From positions 27,667 through 91,666 of the forward strand of contig JAGLBE010000007.1 in assembly GCA_018260445.1 (NCBI GenBank): a DNA stretch of 64,000 nt, written 5' to 3'. The DNA comes from Psychrobacter sp. (lineage in GTDB: Bacteria; Pseudomonadota; Gammaproteobacteria; Pseudomonadales; Moraxellaceae). Positions 27,649 through 37,460 of the stretch are shown here, one piece after another. Below the pieces are notes generated by a model. It ran no database searches, was not told the DNA's origin, and saw only the letters and a program-made list of their open reading frames with translations. Made by a program: the position numbers and the translations under genes. Within the stretch, counting starts at the first letter, position 1; each line of letters opens with the position of its first letter.

Positions 27649-28239
27649 GCGGCTATTGTACTCATCCTAGTAAAATTTGCAAATCGGCTTTTGCAAGCCG
27701 GCGGTTTAGTAAAGCGTTAACTGCGTGCAGCAGCAACGGGCTTTTTTTGCGCTAAGCTTAAGTCGTTGCCTTGTTGTTGCCCTTGTCGTCTCTTGTTATT
27801 GATTTTTTGTCATTTGTTTGATTGTATTGTCGTCTAGATACAAAGTGGGTCTTGAGTCGCTTAGCGTTTCTATTAAAATATCTGTTTATCATAGCGAATC
27901 ATGCTTTAAGGTATCGAAAGTATCGTAAATTATGACAACCTGTTAATTGGGTCAATCTGCTATAATTGTTAGCCGATAATTTATTTTAGTAGGACTTGCA
28001 CAAAATATGATTGAACGGTGTTATCAAATGACTGGTCATCATGTTTGAAGCGGCATTAATCAGGCTGACGATTCAACAATGATTGCCAGTGGTCATTTTT
28101 TTAATAGGCGTCAGTCCTATTTAGGTTTCATGTAACCTAGACAGGTTGAGACAGCCGGTTGGCCTGACCCAAAACTAATGAGTATTGAACTCAACATCAA
28201 GCCCCACCTGCCCATAAAAGATAAAGATTAGGAGACGTT
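27649..28239. other. Divergent gap between recJ and a DUF697-like gene
   Basis: No gene seen in 590 bp. The central part is occupied by the second MITE-like copy; the remainder is A/T-rich and contains the recJ promoter region. Confidence 0.6.
27990..28119. mobile_element. 130-bp MITE-like element, copy 2
   Basis: Left end TAGGACTTGCAC and right end GCGTCAGTCCTA are imperfect inverted repeats. An exact 5-bp duplication TTTAG flanks both sides (27985-27989 and 28120-28124). Subterminal sequences AAATGACTGG and the complement of AAATGACCACTGG form a second imperfect inverted pair. Size, ends and 5-bp duplication match copy 1 at 8499-8631, although the interior has diverged. Confidence 0.8.
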
Positions 28240-28755
28240 ATGAAAACAACCCCCATGGCTGAAAAATTGCCAAAAACGATTGACCCTGATTTAAACCTAG
28301 ACAAGGTTAAACTGGAGTGCGAGGCTTTGGTCAAAAGCCGGGCAAAATACTCTGCTGGTGCAGCCATGTTGCCGATTCCCTTTGTCGATGTGGCGATTGA
28401 TGCCGGCATGTTAACCCAATTGTTGCCCGAAATTAGCGAACGCTTTGGGCTGATATCCGGCCGTGAGTCTGCCATTGACCTTGAGTCAAGAGACGTGCAT
28501 TGGCATGAAGTCAAGGATAGGGCTATTGATTTTGCGGGTTTAATGGCAACGCGCGGTGTGGTTAAAAAAACCGTACAAGGCTTTGGTGGCCGCATTGTGG
28601 CAAAACAGGTCACTAAATTTATACCATTGGGTGGACAACTGGTTGCTGCTACCATGGGCTATATGATTTTTAAGAAGATTGCGACTGACCACATCAACGA
28701 ATGCTACACGTTGGCCAAAAGTATCCAACAACAGCAACATGGACGCACGGTTTAA
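28240..28755 (+). CDS. DUF697-like hypothetical protein
   Basis: 171 aa, function unknown. The sequence resembles the DUF697 region of YcjF-type proteins: an amphipathic start, then AAMLPIPFVDVAIDAGMLTQLLPEISERFGL, and a hydrophobic Gly-rich helix FIPLGGQLVAATMGYMIFKKIA before a charged tail. It may associate with membranes through the two hydrophobic segments. The start is supported by AGGAGACGTT. It is isolated: recJ diverges upstream and a terminator follows. I assign no function. Confidence 0.7.
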   Translation: MKTTPMAEKLPKTIDPDLNLDKVKLECEALVKSRAKYSAGAAMLPIPFVDVAIDAGMLTQLLPEISERFGLISGRESAIDLESRDVHWHEVKDRAIDFAGLMATRGVVKKTVQGFGGRIVAKQVTKFIPLGGQLVAATMGYMIFKKIATDHINECYTLAKSIQQQQHGRTV

Positions 28756-28849
28756 GCTTGAGGCGTTAGGCATCAACGCTTGCTGGTTAAATCATGGCGC
28801 TGTTAAATTTGAGCACTACGTTTAACACCCACCACTGCCTAGCGGATTG

Positions 28850-28905
28850 GCAAACCCAAAAACGCTGCGATTTGCCATAATCGAAGCGTTTTTTTATTGG
28901 GTTTT
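28850..28905 (+). terminator. Double-stem terminator after the DUF697-like gene
   Basis: An inner stem AAACGCTGCGA with TCGAAGCGTTT is followed by a T run, and an outer pair AACCCAAA with TTGGGTTTT brackets it. Lies about 100 bp after the stop. Confidence 0.75.
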
Positions 28906-28933
28906 GGATTTGCAGCGCCAGCTTGCCATGTTT

Positions 28934-29035
28934 CAGCTTACTTTTTAACTTAATGCGTTTCAGCTTACTTTTTAACCTTACGCATTTAACCTATTTAACT
29001 TAATGCGTTTCACCTCATGCATTTAACCTACAATG
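28934..29035. repeat. Imperfect tandem repeat at the 3' end of the PPK2 gene
   Basis: Repeated blocks TTTCAGCTTACTTTTTAAC, TTAATGCGTTTCA and CATTTAACCTA alternate in degenerate form up to 2 bp before the stop of the PPK2 gene. It is less regular than the other arrays. Confidence 0.7.
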
Positions 29036-29037
29036 TA

Positions 29038-30819
29038 TTAAGCATCTATCCGCTTTTCTAACTGTTTAATCGCATGATCTAACACGGCAAGGCGCGCGGT
29101 ACGTTTATCATTGGTGGCCACCACATGCCATGGCGCATGCTTGGTATTGGTGCGTGCCAGCATATCCGCAGCCGCTTGCACATAGTCTTGCCATTTATCC
29201 CGATTGCGCCAGTCATCATCGGTCAGTTTAAAATGCTTGTGCGGGGTCTCTTTTCTATCCTCAAAACGCTCTAGTTGCTCTTTTTTATCAATCGCTAACC
29301 AGTATTTAAGAATAACCGTGCCGTTATCGGCTAAATCCTCTTCCATACGGTTGATTTCGTCGTACGCCCGTTGCCACGCCGCTTCGCTAGCAAATCCCTC
29401 GATGCGCTCTACCAACACTCGGCCATACCAGGTTCTATCAAAAATAGCGACTCGGCTTAAGCGCTCTTGTTTTAGGCAAGGCTCAAATTGCGGCAGCCGA
29501 GTCCAAAAACGCCAAAGATAAGGATGCTGTAACTCGTTTTCGGTGGGGGCGGCAATGTTATACACTTGATACTCGCGCGGGTCAAGGGGCGCTACCAGCC
29601 GTTTTATAGCACCGCCTTTACCGGCGGCGTCCATACCTTCAAAGGCAAATATGACATGATGGTTTAAGGTCTCCTCTGTAGCAGTGCCCTGTTGCTTATT
29701 ATCAGCCGTTTTTTCGCTTTGCTTATCCTTCTTGTTGTTATCATGACGATGAATAGGATGATAGCGGGCCCGTAGCAGTGTCGCCAATCTTGCTTGTTTT
29801 TTTGCCAACGCTTTTTGATAATCCACCTTGTCCATGTCAGCATCGTCAATCGCAATCAGCTTATCAGGCACATCCGCCCACGAAAAAGCAGCATGCTGGT
29901 TATAGGTCATCTTAGGCAAGCGCTGCTCACTGTCAATTTGTTGACTGCTGATAAGCGCCTGCTGCGTGCTATGTAATACCTCATGGCAAAACTGTAAGGT
30001 GGCTTGCTCGCTGTAGCCTATACTGTCATTCGTCTGTTTATCCGTTTGTTTGTCCGTGTTTTTATCTGAATCTTTGGCGTCTATGTTATCTTTAGAAGCG
30101 TTTGCTGCTAACGGGGCATCGCTACCGTCAATAACCACCCAATCGCTTTGCTGCGCCAATATCACTTTGGCAATCTCATTAAAGGCATGCACCGCCGTTT
30201 TATCTTGCCAATCCATTTTATACAGCCAAGTGGGGTCTTGTTGTTGGTCTTGTAAACGCCTTTGTAATGTCGCCTCGTCAATGTGAAACCAGCACTTTAA
30301 CACTTGGGTATGATTGTTTTGCAGATCCGCCTCAAACCTTGATAAGGTTTGTAATTGCTGCGCTAAATAGGCCTTCCAATCTGCCGTGGCGTCTTGGCCA
30401 TTGCCCTCTTTTGTTTTTATATCGCCCTCTTTGCTAGCGGCTATCCGCTGCATGACACCCGTAATCAGGTCCGAATACCAATTGCCAAAATAGGCGGTAA
30501 TATTGCCGTGGCGGGGCAACTTTTCAACATGCTCTTGCCATAGTGGCTCATACTTCGCAGGCATGTTGCCAAGGGTGGCCTCTACATTGAGCAATCTTGG
30601 GTCAACCCATTGGCGCAATTGGGACACCGCCACACCTTTGCCCGACAGCTCCATACCGTTAATCAGCACCAGCAGCCCGGTTGCTTGACCTTGGGCTCGA
30701 GTATCACGTAGCCCATACTGTGCCTCGACCAACGCTAACCGTAGCGTCTGCTCATCCATGTGAAACTGACTTAAGGGGTCGGCTTGGATAGCCACTGGTT
30801 TGTCATCATTTTTTGCCAT
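29038..30819 (-). CDS. Two-domain polyphosphate kinase 2 family protein (polyphosphate:AMP phosphotransferase type)
   Basis: 593 aa from the ATG at 30819, chosen because AAGGAT precedes it. Two consecutive PPK2 domains, the class II arrangement of polyphosphate:AMP phosphotransferase, which makes ADP from AMP and polyphosphate. The C-terminal domain (about residues 380-590) has an intact Walker A FEGMDAAGKGGAI, RPxxPEN-like APTENELQHPYLWRFW, and FDRTWYGRVLVERIEGF. The N-terminal domain has a weaker NGMELSGKG, so it is probably structural. Two Lys/Asp/Gln-rich linkers (about 245-270 and 360-385) are unusual and repeat-derived. Monocistronic. Confidence 0.88.
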   Translation of the reverse strand: MAKNDDKPVAIQADPLSQFHMDEQTLRLALVEAQYGLRDTRAQGQATGLLVLINGMELSGKGVAVSQLRQWVDPRLLNVEATLGNMPAKYEPLWQEHVEKLPRHGNITAYFGNWYSDLITGVMQRIAASKEGDIKTKEGNGQDATADWKAYLAQQLQTLSRFEADLQNNHTQVLKCWFHIDEATLQRRLQDQQQDPTWLYKMDWQDKTAVHAFNEIAKVILAQQSDWVVIDGSDAPLAANASKDNIDAKDSDKNTDKQTDKQTNDSIGYSEQATLQFCHEVLHSTQQALISSQQIDSEQRLPKMTYNQHAAFSWADVPDKLIAIDDADMDKVDYQKALAKKQARLATLLRARYHPIHRHDNNKKDKQSEKTADNKQQGTATEETLNHHVIFAFEGMDAAGKGGAIKRLVAPLDPREYQVYNIAAPTENELQHPYLWRFWTRLPQFEPCLKQERLSRVAIFDRTWYGRVLVERIEGFASEAAWQRAYDEINRMEEDLADNGTVILKYWLAIDKKEQLERFEDRKETPHKHFKLTDDDWRNRDKWQDYVQAAADMLARTNTKHAPWHVVATNDKRTARLAVLDHAIKQLEKRIDA

Positions 30820-31523
30820 GGTCGTAATCCTTATAGATGGTTTGTGGGGTAGTTTTAGGGGCATGAGTGCGGGTTAGGGTTATCGTTTAAAACTGAGTCT
30901 AGTTAGGCGATTGCAGCTCTATTGGCCATTTGAAATGGTTGTCTTGTTAAGGGCAGCAATGTCTGGTTGGGTGATTCGTTTAGGGTATCGAATTAGGGTA
31001 GAATCCATAACTACTATTCATAACTACTATTCATAACTACTCTCATAACCACTCTAGGTGCATAGGTGCAGCGGGTGCGGCTTTACAAACCATGGCAACA
31101 TTTTTTGTATGACTTTCTCTAAACACGGCCGCTGCCACTATTATCAGTGGCCCATATAGATTACCATAAGTGTATGACAGACTTGGGTACAAAAGCAGGA
31201 TATCGCAACAACAATCCGACCATTAAGAAATAAACGCTGCTGACATTTGCTATGGTTTATCAAAATAGTTTATAAAAATTGTCAACCACAACCACTAAAG
31301 CATTTACCATACGCTCGCAAGGCTGTTACTATGGCATCTTTAACTGCTCTTTAGCATGTTAAGAGGTCACCTGTTAACCTTTTTAAACCTACCCCAAGGC
31401 CATCTATAGCGATTGTTACTATAGCAACTGTTACTATAGCGACTGTTACTATAGCGACTGATATCATACAGAGCGATGCGTGAACAGCGACTTGGCGATT
31501 AACCACCCTTAATGAGACCCATT
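30820..31523. other. Divergent gap with two tandem arrays
   Basis: No gene recognised in about 700 bp. Contains a 13-bp repeat CATAACTACTATT (four units, 31006-31055) and a 15-bp repeat described separately. No promoter is assigned with confidence. Confidence 0.6.
31405..31464. repeat. 15-bp tandem repeat, four units
   Basis: Four units of the type TATAGCGACTGTTAC with single-base differences, about 60 bp before the next gene. Confidence 0.92.
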
Positions 31524-32249
31524 ATGACAGCATTTTCTGATTTAAGTGACGACCTGCAAACGTTTCGTGCGTTAGCCCACCATAGCAACCCTGCGCTTGC
31601 CGGCAAGTTGGCACAAGTGCAGGCTTGGCAACGTGACCGTATGCGTCGCACCCATGCCGAGCTATTCTCGCAGCCACAAAACCAGCCGATGGCAGACTAT
31701 TTTTTAAATAACCTATATGGCGGCGAAGCTTTTGAGATACTGGTTCGCCAACTAGAGCGTATTGTCCCAAAAGCGAAAAAGTTAGAAAAGCTAGCCCCCT
31801 CGTCTGCCTTAGAAACCGGCGTGTTGGCCATTCGTGCTGCAGTCACTGCCACCCAATTGGATTTGGATTTGGCGCAGTGGTTGCTAGAGAATGATTTAGC
31901 GGTAACTGAGCAAAACATGCTAAACGCTTATCGCACCGTCGATGCACAAACCCAGCGCCTTGCCCAAATTAATGATTTAAAGGCGGTTTGTTACGGTACC
32001 GACAAACACCTAAACTCGTTTATTTTGCGTAAAGCCTTTAAACTGGCTAAGGGGCAGGCCTATAAAAATAATTATCAGCATTTGTACGACTTTATAGACG
32101 CCGGTTTTTCAGCTATGATACCCCTTAAAAGTGTGACCCGATTTATAGAACCCTTTTGTGAACAAGAAATGGCCATTATTGCCCAAGTTCATGCACCAAA
32201 GAGTGAGTGTCAACTCGATAAGCGCTCTGGTTTTGCTGCAAAACCTTGA
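31524..32249 (+). CDS. Uncharacterised protein resembling the FFLEELY-motif family
   Basis: 241 aa from the ATG at 31524; an in-frame ATG lies four codons earlier at 31512 and neither has a strong ribosome-binding site. Predicted to be soluble and almost wholly alpha-helical. The segment DYFLNNLYGGEAF matches the position and pattern of the FFLEELYG motif after which a family of uncharacterised gammaproteobacterial proteins is named; that assignment is from memory and tentative. Also visible: RRTHAELF upstream of it and FRALAHHSNPALAGKLAQVQAWQ at the start. No catalytic motif or membrane segment is seen. It lies upstream of ubiE, separated by a 327-bp gap. Confidence 0.65.
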   Translation: MTAFSDLSDDLQTFRALAHHSNPALAGKLAQVQAWQRDRMRRTHAELFSQPQNQPMADYFLNNLYGGEAFEILVRQLERIVPKAKKLEKLAPSSALETGVLAIRAAVTATQLDLDLAQWLLENDLAVTEQNMLNAYRTVDAQTQRLAQINDLKAVCYGTDKHLNSFILRKAFKLAKGQAYKNNYQHLYDFIDAGFSAMIPLKSVTRFIEPFCEQEMAIIAQVHAPKSECQLDKRSGFAAKP

Positions 32250-32576
32250 GTGCCTATGACCAACACGCCTACTAAAATTGACTAAATCGAAAACCAACGA
32301 ACATCGCCGCATACGTCTAACCTGTCGCCTGTAGCGACCCATATGGGCGAGTAATGAGTCAGTGCTGTGCGTGCTGTGCGTGTTGAGTATTGGACTACTT
32401 ATCCCTATTTGCCATTGTCTTTTAGCTAAGGCTTTAGGCTCAATAACCTCTAAGATAGACTATGGGATAGTATTCCTAGCAGGATAGCGGGTCTGTCCTC
32501 GTCGTTGGTCTTGTGCATTTTGCTGACGCCCTTTTTTATTCTCTCTTTAGTGACCACCATTGACTTAGGATACCCT
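32250..32576. other. Gap upstream of ubiE
   Basis: No gene supported. The frame of ubiE is open back to 32505, but that part is hydrophobic non-family sequence. Probably contains the promoter of ubiE-ubiJ-ubiB. Confidence 0.5.
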
Positions 32577-33731
32577 ATGAGCCCCACCAATAATCTTGCG
32601 CCAAACAGCTTGTCTACTGCCAATGTTGAGACCGCCCTGCAACAGGATGTGGACCTAAACGATAACACCGCTACCCTACAAAATGCTTTGGTGCAAGACA
32701 GTATTAGCCACACCAATGCCACCAATGCTGCTGTCAAACACTCATTACAAATGCAGCCAAAAGACGTTTTGAACGATGCATTTGGCGATATTAGTGACTT
32801 GCCCATAGGCACGCCGCAAGGTCAACAAACCACTCGACCATTTAGCGCGCCCAACACGACACCCGACCAAGTTTACGCAAGTCATACTGGTACTGGTAAA
32901 GATACCACAGCGACAACGGGGCAAACCGGCGCTCCCAAATTTAACCCCAAAGACGATATTTATAACCCACATACCCCAGACACAGATGGCTTTGAAGAAA
33001 CCCATTTTGGCTATAAAAAGGTTAAAAAGGCCGATAAGCAAGCAAAAGTGGCGGATGTGTTTACCTCGGTTGCCAAAAAGTACGACATTATGAATGATTT
33101 AATGTCGTTTGGGATTCATCGGTTGTGGAAGCGGTATGCTATCAGCCTATCTGGGGTGCGCGCCGGTCAGCACGTGCTGGATATTGCCGGCGGCACAGGT
33201 GATTTAGCCAAAGCCTTTAGTAAAGAGGTGGGACGCAGCGGCTCGGTGGTGTTGTCGGACATTAATGCCGCCATGCTTGATGTGGGGCGTGAGCGGCTCA
33301 TCAACGCCGGCTGCAACAATGTTGACTTTGTTTTGGCCAATGCCGAAACCTTAGCCCCTTTTGACGATAACAGCTTTGATTTGTTGACCATTAGCTTTGG
33401 TCTACGTAACGTGACCGATAAAGATGCCGCCCTGCGTGCCATGCATCGGGTGCTAAAACCGGGGGGGCGGATGCTGATTTTAGAGTTCTCTAAACCGGTA
33501 TTTGAGCCATTATCCAAAGCGTACGATTTATACTCGTTTACCGCGTTGCCGTTGATGGGTAAGCTGGTGGCGGGTGATAGCGAAAGTTATCAGTATCTTG
33601 CTGAGTCGATTCGCATGCATCCTGACCAAAACACCCTAAAGCAGATGATGCAAGCGGCCGGTTTTGTCAATTGTGACTATCATAATTTAACCGGCGGCAT
33701 TGTTGCGGTACATCGTGGTTTTAAACAATAA
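32577..33731 (+). CDS. ubiE: Ubiquinone/menaquinone C-methyltransferase UbiE with a long N-terminal extension
   Basis: SAM-dependent C-methylation of 2-polyprenyl-6-methoxy-1,4-benzoquinol. The catalytic domain begins around residue 141 (ETHFGYKKV, where E. coli UbiE begins) and shows [21 protein letters not shown] motif [12 protein letters not shown], and the closing GGIVAVHRG. Total 384 aa from the ATG at 32577, which has AGGA 7 bp upstream. The first 135 or so residues are Asn/Thr/Ala/Gln-rich and look disordered, without family counterpart. First of ubiE-ubiJ-ubiB. Confidence 0.95.
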   Translation: MSPTNNLAPNSLSTANVETALQQDVDLNDNTATLQNALVQDSISHTNATNAAVKHSLQMQPKDVLNDAFGDISDLPIGTPQGQQTTRPFSAPNTTPDQVYASHTGTGKDTTATTGQTGAPKFNPKDDIYNPHTPDTDGFEETHFGYKKVKKADKQAKVADVFTSVAKKYDIMNDLMSFGIHRLWKRYAISLSGVRAGQHVLDIAGGTGDLAKAFSKEVGRSGSVVLSDINAAMLDVGRERLINAGCNNVDFVLANAETLAPFDDNSFDLLTISFGLRNVTDKDAALRAMHRVLKPGGRMLILEFSKPVFEPLSKAYDLYSFTALPLMGKLVAGDSESYQYLAESIRMHPDQNTLKQMMQAAGFVNCDYHNLTGGIVAVHRGFKQ

Positions 33732-33770
33732 CCCTCCAACAGCCCCCTACTGACGACTGAGGTAACTTTT

Positions 33771-34475
33771 ATGTTAACCGTTTTAGTACTAGCGAGTCTC
33801 GAAAAGCTTATCAATTTTGCCTTACACAGTGATCCGATTACCCAAGCCGGGCTTGCGCCCTTATCGGGCAAAGTGCTGCGCTTCACCATGCAGGTGCCCG
33901 CTTTTAGTCTGGATATTATATTTGCGGACGATCACTTGCGTTTAGAGCCGGTCACCACGGTGCGCGACAGTTTGTTTGAACCGCAAGGGTGGGCGGGCTA
34001 TGCGCGCACGAAATATCGGCAAGCTCAAGCCACCTTTAGTCACTCGTCACCCGATTGCACCGTTAAGGTCGACAACATTGCCGAGCTGTTAAAACTACTG
34101 CGCGCCCCTGAGGGCAATTTGCCGATTGAGGGTGATTACAAGGTGCTGATGCAGTTTAAACAATTGATGGCAGGGTTTGACCCCGATATTGCCGGCAAGC
34201 TTGAACCGCTTATCGGTGTGCCGCTTGCCAGTCAATTGGGCTCGCTAATCAATCATCTAAAAGGCACCATGACTAGCACCGCCAAACAAACCTTTAATGA
34301 TGTGGCCGATTGGGTGGATGAGGTGTCTGGCAATGCGGCGCCTGACCCTGAAGAGGCTGCCAAGGTTAGCGAGTTGAAACAGCAACTGCTTAAACTGCGC
34401 GCCGATATCGAGCGTGAAGAGACAAGGCTTGCGATGATTAAGGCAGAGCAGGCACGTCTTAAAGGCAGTCGTTAA
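33771..34475 (+). CDS. ubiJ: Ubiquinone biosynthesis accessory factor UbiJ
   Basis: SCP2-domain lipid-binding protein that scaffolds the soluble Ubi complex around ubiquinone intermediates. 234 aa: SCP2 fold in the N-terminal two thirds (LEKLINFALHSDPITQ start, GDYKVLMQFKQLMAGFDPDIAGKLEPLIG), then a charged C-terminal coiled coil (residues about 195-232). Position between ubiE and ubiB matches the enterobacterial operon and supports the call. The ATG has GAGG upstream. Confidence 0.92.
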   Translation: MLTVLVLASLEKLINFALHSDPITQAGLAPLSGKVLRFTMQVPAFSLDIIFADDHLRLEPVTTVRDSLFEPQGWAGYARTKYRQAQATFSHSSPDCTVKVDNIAELLKLLRAPEGNLPIEGDYKVLMQFKQLMAGFDPDIAGKLEPLIGVPLASQLGSLINHLKGTMTSTAKQTFNDVADWVDEVSGNAAPDPEEAAKVSELKQQLLKLRADIEREETRLAMIKAEQARLKGSR

Positions 34476-34572
34476 TCGCTTCTTTAATTAGCTTACTGGC
34501 TTAGGCCAACACCAACCCTTATTCTAAAAATGCCGACCACATGGTATGATGGCGCTTATCTTTGCGTTTTGA

Positions 34573-36255
34573 GTGAGCCATCCCCCAACCATGCTGCTAT
34601 CCCACCGACAACGCCTATTTGCCCTGTGGCGCATTGCTGCCAAATACCGCCTAGATACCCATCTGCCGGTAGCCGATGCGCCGCAGCTAAAAGTACTGGT
34701 GCGCCTGATTAAAACCCACCCTGCCGCTTGGGGCAAACAGCACCATCCTAATGGCGTTAAACTGGCGCTTGAAGACATGGGCACCTTGTTTTTAAAACTA
34801 GGTCAACTGCTCTCTACCCGGCGCGACTTAGTGCCGCCTAATATTATCGCGCAGCTCGAACAACTGCAAGACAGAGTAAAGCCCTTTGCGGTAGACATTG
34901 TTATTGCGCAAATTGAAGACCCACAGCGGGGGCTTGGGCAGTCGATTGCGACTTTATTTGCTCGATTTGATGTCAAGCCTTTAGCCGCCGCCTCGATTGC
35001 ACAGGTGCACACCGCAGCCCTGCATGATGGGCGTGAAGTGGTGGTGAAAGTGGTGCGTCCCCATATTGTTGACCAAATTGTGGCCGACTTTGAACTCCTC
35101 CGTGATGTTGCACATTGGACATCGGCGCGTATCGAAGCGGCGCGTGCACTCAATATTATTGATGTGGTAGAAGACTATCGCCAAATCATGCTCAACGAGT
35201 TAGATTTAACCCTTGAGGCAGAAAACACCACCCAAATGCGTCATAATTTTTTGGGGTCGGCGATGATGTATGTGCCCGAGGTTTACGATGCTGCTAAAAG
35301 TGTGATGGTCATGGAGCGCATCCACGGAGTGCCTATTTCACAAACCGATGTGTTTGATGCGCAAGGTTATGACAGGGCTAGGCTGGCTGAGATGGGCTTA
35401 ACCATCTTTTTTACCCAAGTGTTTCGCGACAATTTTTTTCATGCCGATATGCACCCGGGTAATGTTTTTGTCGAAATTCTACCGCCAGATACCCCAGAAC
35501 CATATCGTTTGCAACCAAGATATATCGGCCTTGATTGTGCCATTATGGGCGAGCTGTCTCGAGATGATCAGATGATTATTGCCCGTATGCTGCTTGCAGT
35601 GATGAACAATAACTTTGAAACCTTGGTCGACATTGTTAGCCGAGCGGGCTGGATACCACCCAATAGCGATAAATTTGCGTTAACCCGCGATATGCGCCGC
35701 ACGGTGGCGCCCATGGTGTTAAAGCCCATCAACGAGATTGATTTTGCCAGCGTATTGATGCAAATTTTGGACATAGCGCGGCGCCATCATATGAGCATCC
35801 CGCCGCAACTGATGCTATTGCTCAAAACCTTGGTGCATGTTGAGGGTTTGGGGCGAGACTTATACCCTGATTTGGATATTTGGTCGCTCGCCAAACCCAT
35901 CTTGACCGCATGGGTCAAAGAGCAGCTGGACCCTGCCCGCAATATGCGCCAGTTGCGTGAGCAATTGCCCGAATTGCTACTGGCAACCACCCAAGTGCCC
36001 AAACTCATTGACCAAGGGCTGCAAAGTCTGGCCTCGCAAGGGGCGCGTCAAGATGCGCAGCTGCGTGAGATGCAGCAAATTCGCGCCGATATGCTCAATG
36101 ATAGACGCCGCGACTGGGTTGCCCTCGCAGGGTTTGGGATTTGCGTCGCTGTTGCCACCCAATTTATGAGCTGGCAGTCGCCCTTATTTTATAGTTTGGG
36201 TGTGCTATTTTATCTATTTGCCCTATGCGCCGTCCTTTGGCGCATCATGGGCTAA
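34573..36255 (+). CDS. ubiB: Probable protein kinase / ATPase UbiB
   Basis: ABC1/ADCK atypical kinase-like protein needed for ubiquinone synthesis. The KLGQ motif occurs in LFLKLGQLLSTR, the Ala-rich loop in PLAAASIAQVHTA, the catalytic loop in HADMHPGN and the metal-binding Asp in GLDCAIMG. Two C-terminal hydrophobic helices anchor it to the membrane. Up to 560 aa from GTG at 34573; an ATG at 34591 is equally plausible, as neither has a good Shine-Dalgarno. The E. coli protein is 546 aa. Third gene of ubiE-J-B; its end overlaps an open upstream extension of alr. Confidence 0.96.
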   Translation: MSHPPTMLLSHRQRLFALWRIAAKYRLDTHLPVADAPQLKVLVRLIKTHPAAWGKQHHPNGVKLALEDMGTLFLKLGQLLSTRRDLVPPNIIAQLEQLQDRVKPFAVDIVIAQIEDPQRGLGQSIATLFARFDVKPLAAASIAQVHTAALHDGREVVVKVVRPHIVDQIVADFELLRDVAHWTSARIEAARALNIIDVVEDYRQIMLNELDLTLEAENTTQMRHNFLGSAMMYVPEVYDAAKSVMVMERIHGVPISQTDVFDAQGYDRARLAEMGLTIFFTQVFRDNFFHADMHPGNVFVEILPPDTPEPYRLQPRYIGLDCAIMGELSRDDQMIIARMLLAVMNNNFETLVDIVSRAGWIPPNSDKFALTRDMRRTVAPMVLKPINEIDFASVLMQILDIARRHHMSIPPQLMLLLKTLVHVEGLGRDLYPDLDIWSLAKPILTAWVKEQLDPARNMRQLREQLPELLLATTQVPKLIDQGLQSLASQGARQDAQLREMQQIRADMLNDRRRDWVALAGFGICVAVATQFMSWQSPLFYSLGVLFYLFALCAVLWRIMG

Positions 36256-36269
36256 CAGAGCACTGTTTT

Positions 36270-37460
36270 ATGCGTACGTCCACAATAGTGATTGATACCA
36301 AAGCGCTACAGCACAATTTGCACCAGGTCAAGCGCCTGGCACCTAAGGCCAAAGTTTTGGCAATGGTCAAGGCTGATGCCTATGGGCATGGCATGGCAAA
36401 CTGTTTGAACGCTTTAGCAGATAGCGATGCCATTGGCGTGGCATGCTATAGCGAAGCCAAGCACGCTCGTGTATTGGGCTGGGCTAAAGCGATTGTGCTG
36501 ATAGAGGGTGTGTTTAGTGCGCTTGAATGGCAACAAGCGCTAAGCTTTGAATGCCAAAGTGTGATTCATCACTTGCCGCAAGTGGCATGGGCGATTGAGC
36601 ATCCGCCAAGCCTACAATCGCCAAGTCGCACCGTTTGGTTGAAGCTCAACACCGGCATGAATCGACTCGGTTTTGAGCCAACCGACATTATTGCCATAGC
36701 CAAGCGCCTCAAAGCAGCAGGCTATGCGCTTATATTGACCAGTCACTTTGCCAATGCCGACGTGGCCACCCACCCTAGTAATTGGCAACAGATACAGGTC
36801 TTTAGGCAGGTGCTAAGTCAATTGCAACACCACGTAGACCCCTCAATACAGGCCTCCTTGTGTAACTCCGCCGGTATTATCAATTTTCCTGATGCCCATT
36901 TTAATTGGGTACGCCCCGGTATTATGCTTTACGGTAGCTCACCGCTCGCGCCTCACTGCAAAACTGCCATAAACTTACAACCCGTGATGCGCTTTGGGGC
37001 TGATTTAATCGCCATACATAACTTACCAGAAGGTGTGAGTATTGGTTATGGCAGCACCTATACTACCAGTCAACCCATGGTTAAGGGGATGATAAGCGTA
37101 GGATATGGTGACGGCTACCCGCGTGTGGTCAATGACACTGCTTGGGTAGCCTTGCATCAACATGGCATGACGTACCCATGCCCTATTATTGGGCGGGTTT
37201 CTATGGATATGATTGCCATCGATATCAGCACGGTGCCCGAGCCTGCTATTGGCGCAGCGGTTACGTTATGGGGCAGCAATATGATTAACGACTCTAATAA
37301 CGCGCGGGCCAATAACGCCAATGTTAGCCATAACAATGTTAGCCATAGCAATGCTAACAGCAACGTACCCACTATTGACGACGTTGCTATCGCCGCCAAT
37401 ACCATCAGCTATGACATCCTGTGCCGGATGACCCAACGTCCTGTGCGCCACATCATGTAA
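36270..37460 (+). CDS. alr: Alanine racemase with a repeat-derived insert
   Basis: PLP enzyme making D-alanine for peptidoglycan. PLP lysine K34 in MVKADAYGHG; the second-base tyrosine is in the GYGSTYTT region, and GYGDGYPR, IGRVSMDM and the closing YDILCRMTQRPVR are conserved. 396 aa from the ATG at 36270 (E. coli Alr 359). The excess is an Asn/Ser/His/Val-rich insert at about residues 341-369, between VTLWG and the TIDDVA segment where the family has only a few residues. It is encoded by 15-bp repeats (AATGTTAGCCATAAC). The reading frame is intact, so activity is likely. Confidence 0.95.
   Translation: MRTSTIVIDTKALQHNLHQVKRLAPKAKVLAMVKADAYGHGMANCLNALADSDAIGVACYSEAKHARVLGWAKAIVLIEGVFSALEWQQALSFECQSVIHHLPQVAWAIEHPPSLQSPSRTVWLKLNTGMNRLGFEPTDIIAIAKRLKAAGYALILTSHFANADVATHPSNWQQIQVFRQVLSQLQHHVDPSIQASLCNSAGIINFPDAHFNWVRPGIMLYGSSPLAPHCKTAINLQPVMRFGADLIAIHNLPEGVSIGYGSTYTTSQPMVKGMISVGYGDGYPRVVNDTAWVALHQHGMTYPCPIIGRVSMDMIAIDISTVPEPAIGAAVTLWGSNMINDSNNARANNANVSHNNVSHSNANSNVPTIDDVAIAANTISYDILCRMTQRPVRHIM

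Noticed and set aside
28934..29035. Possible third MITE copy.
   Set aside because: Repetition is direct rather than inverted and there is no target duplication, so it fits the tandem-array class.
31006..31464. Small RNA gene in the gap upstream of the FFLEELY-like gene.
   Set aside because: No terminator or promoter pair could be identified; the visible structure is explained by two tandem arrays.
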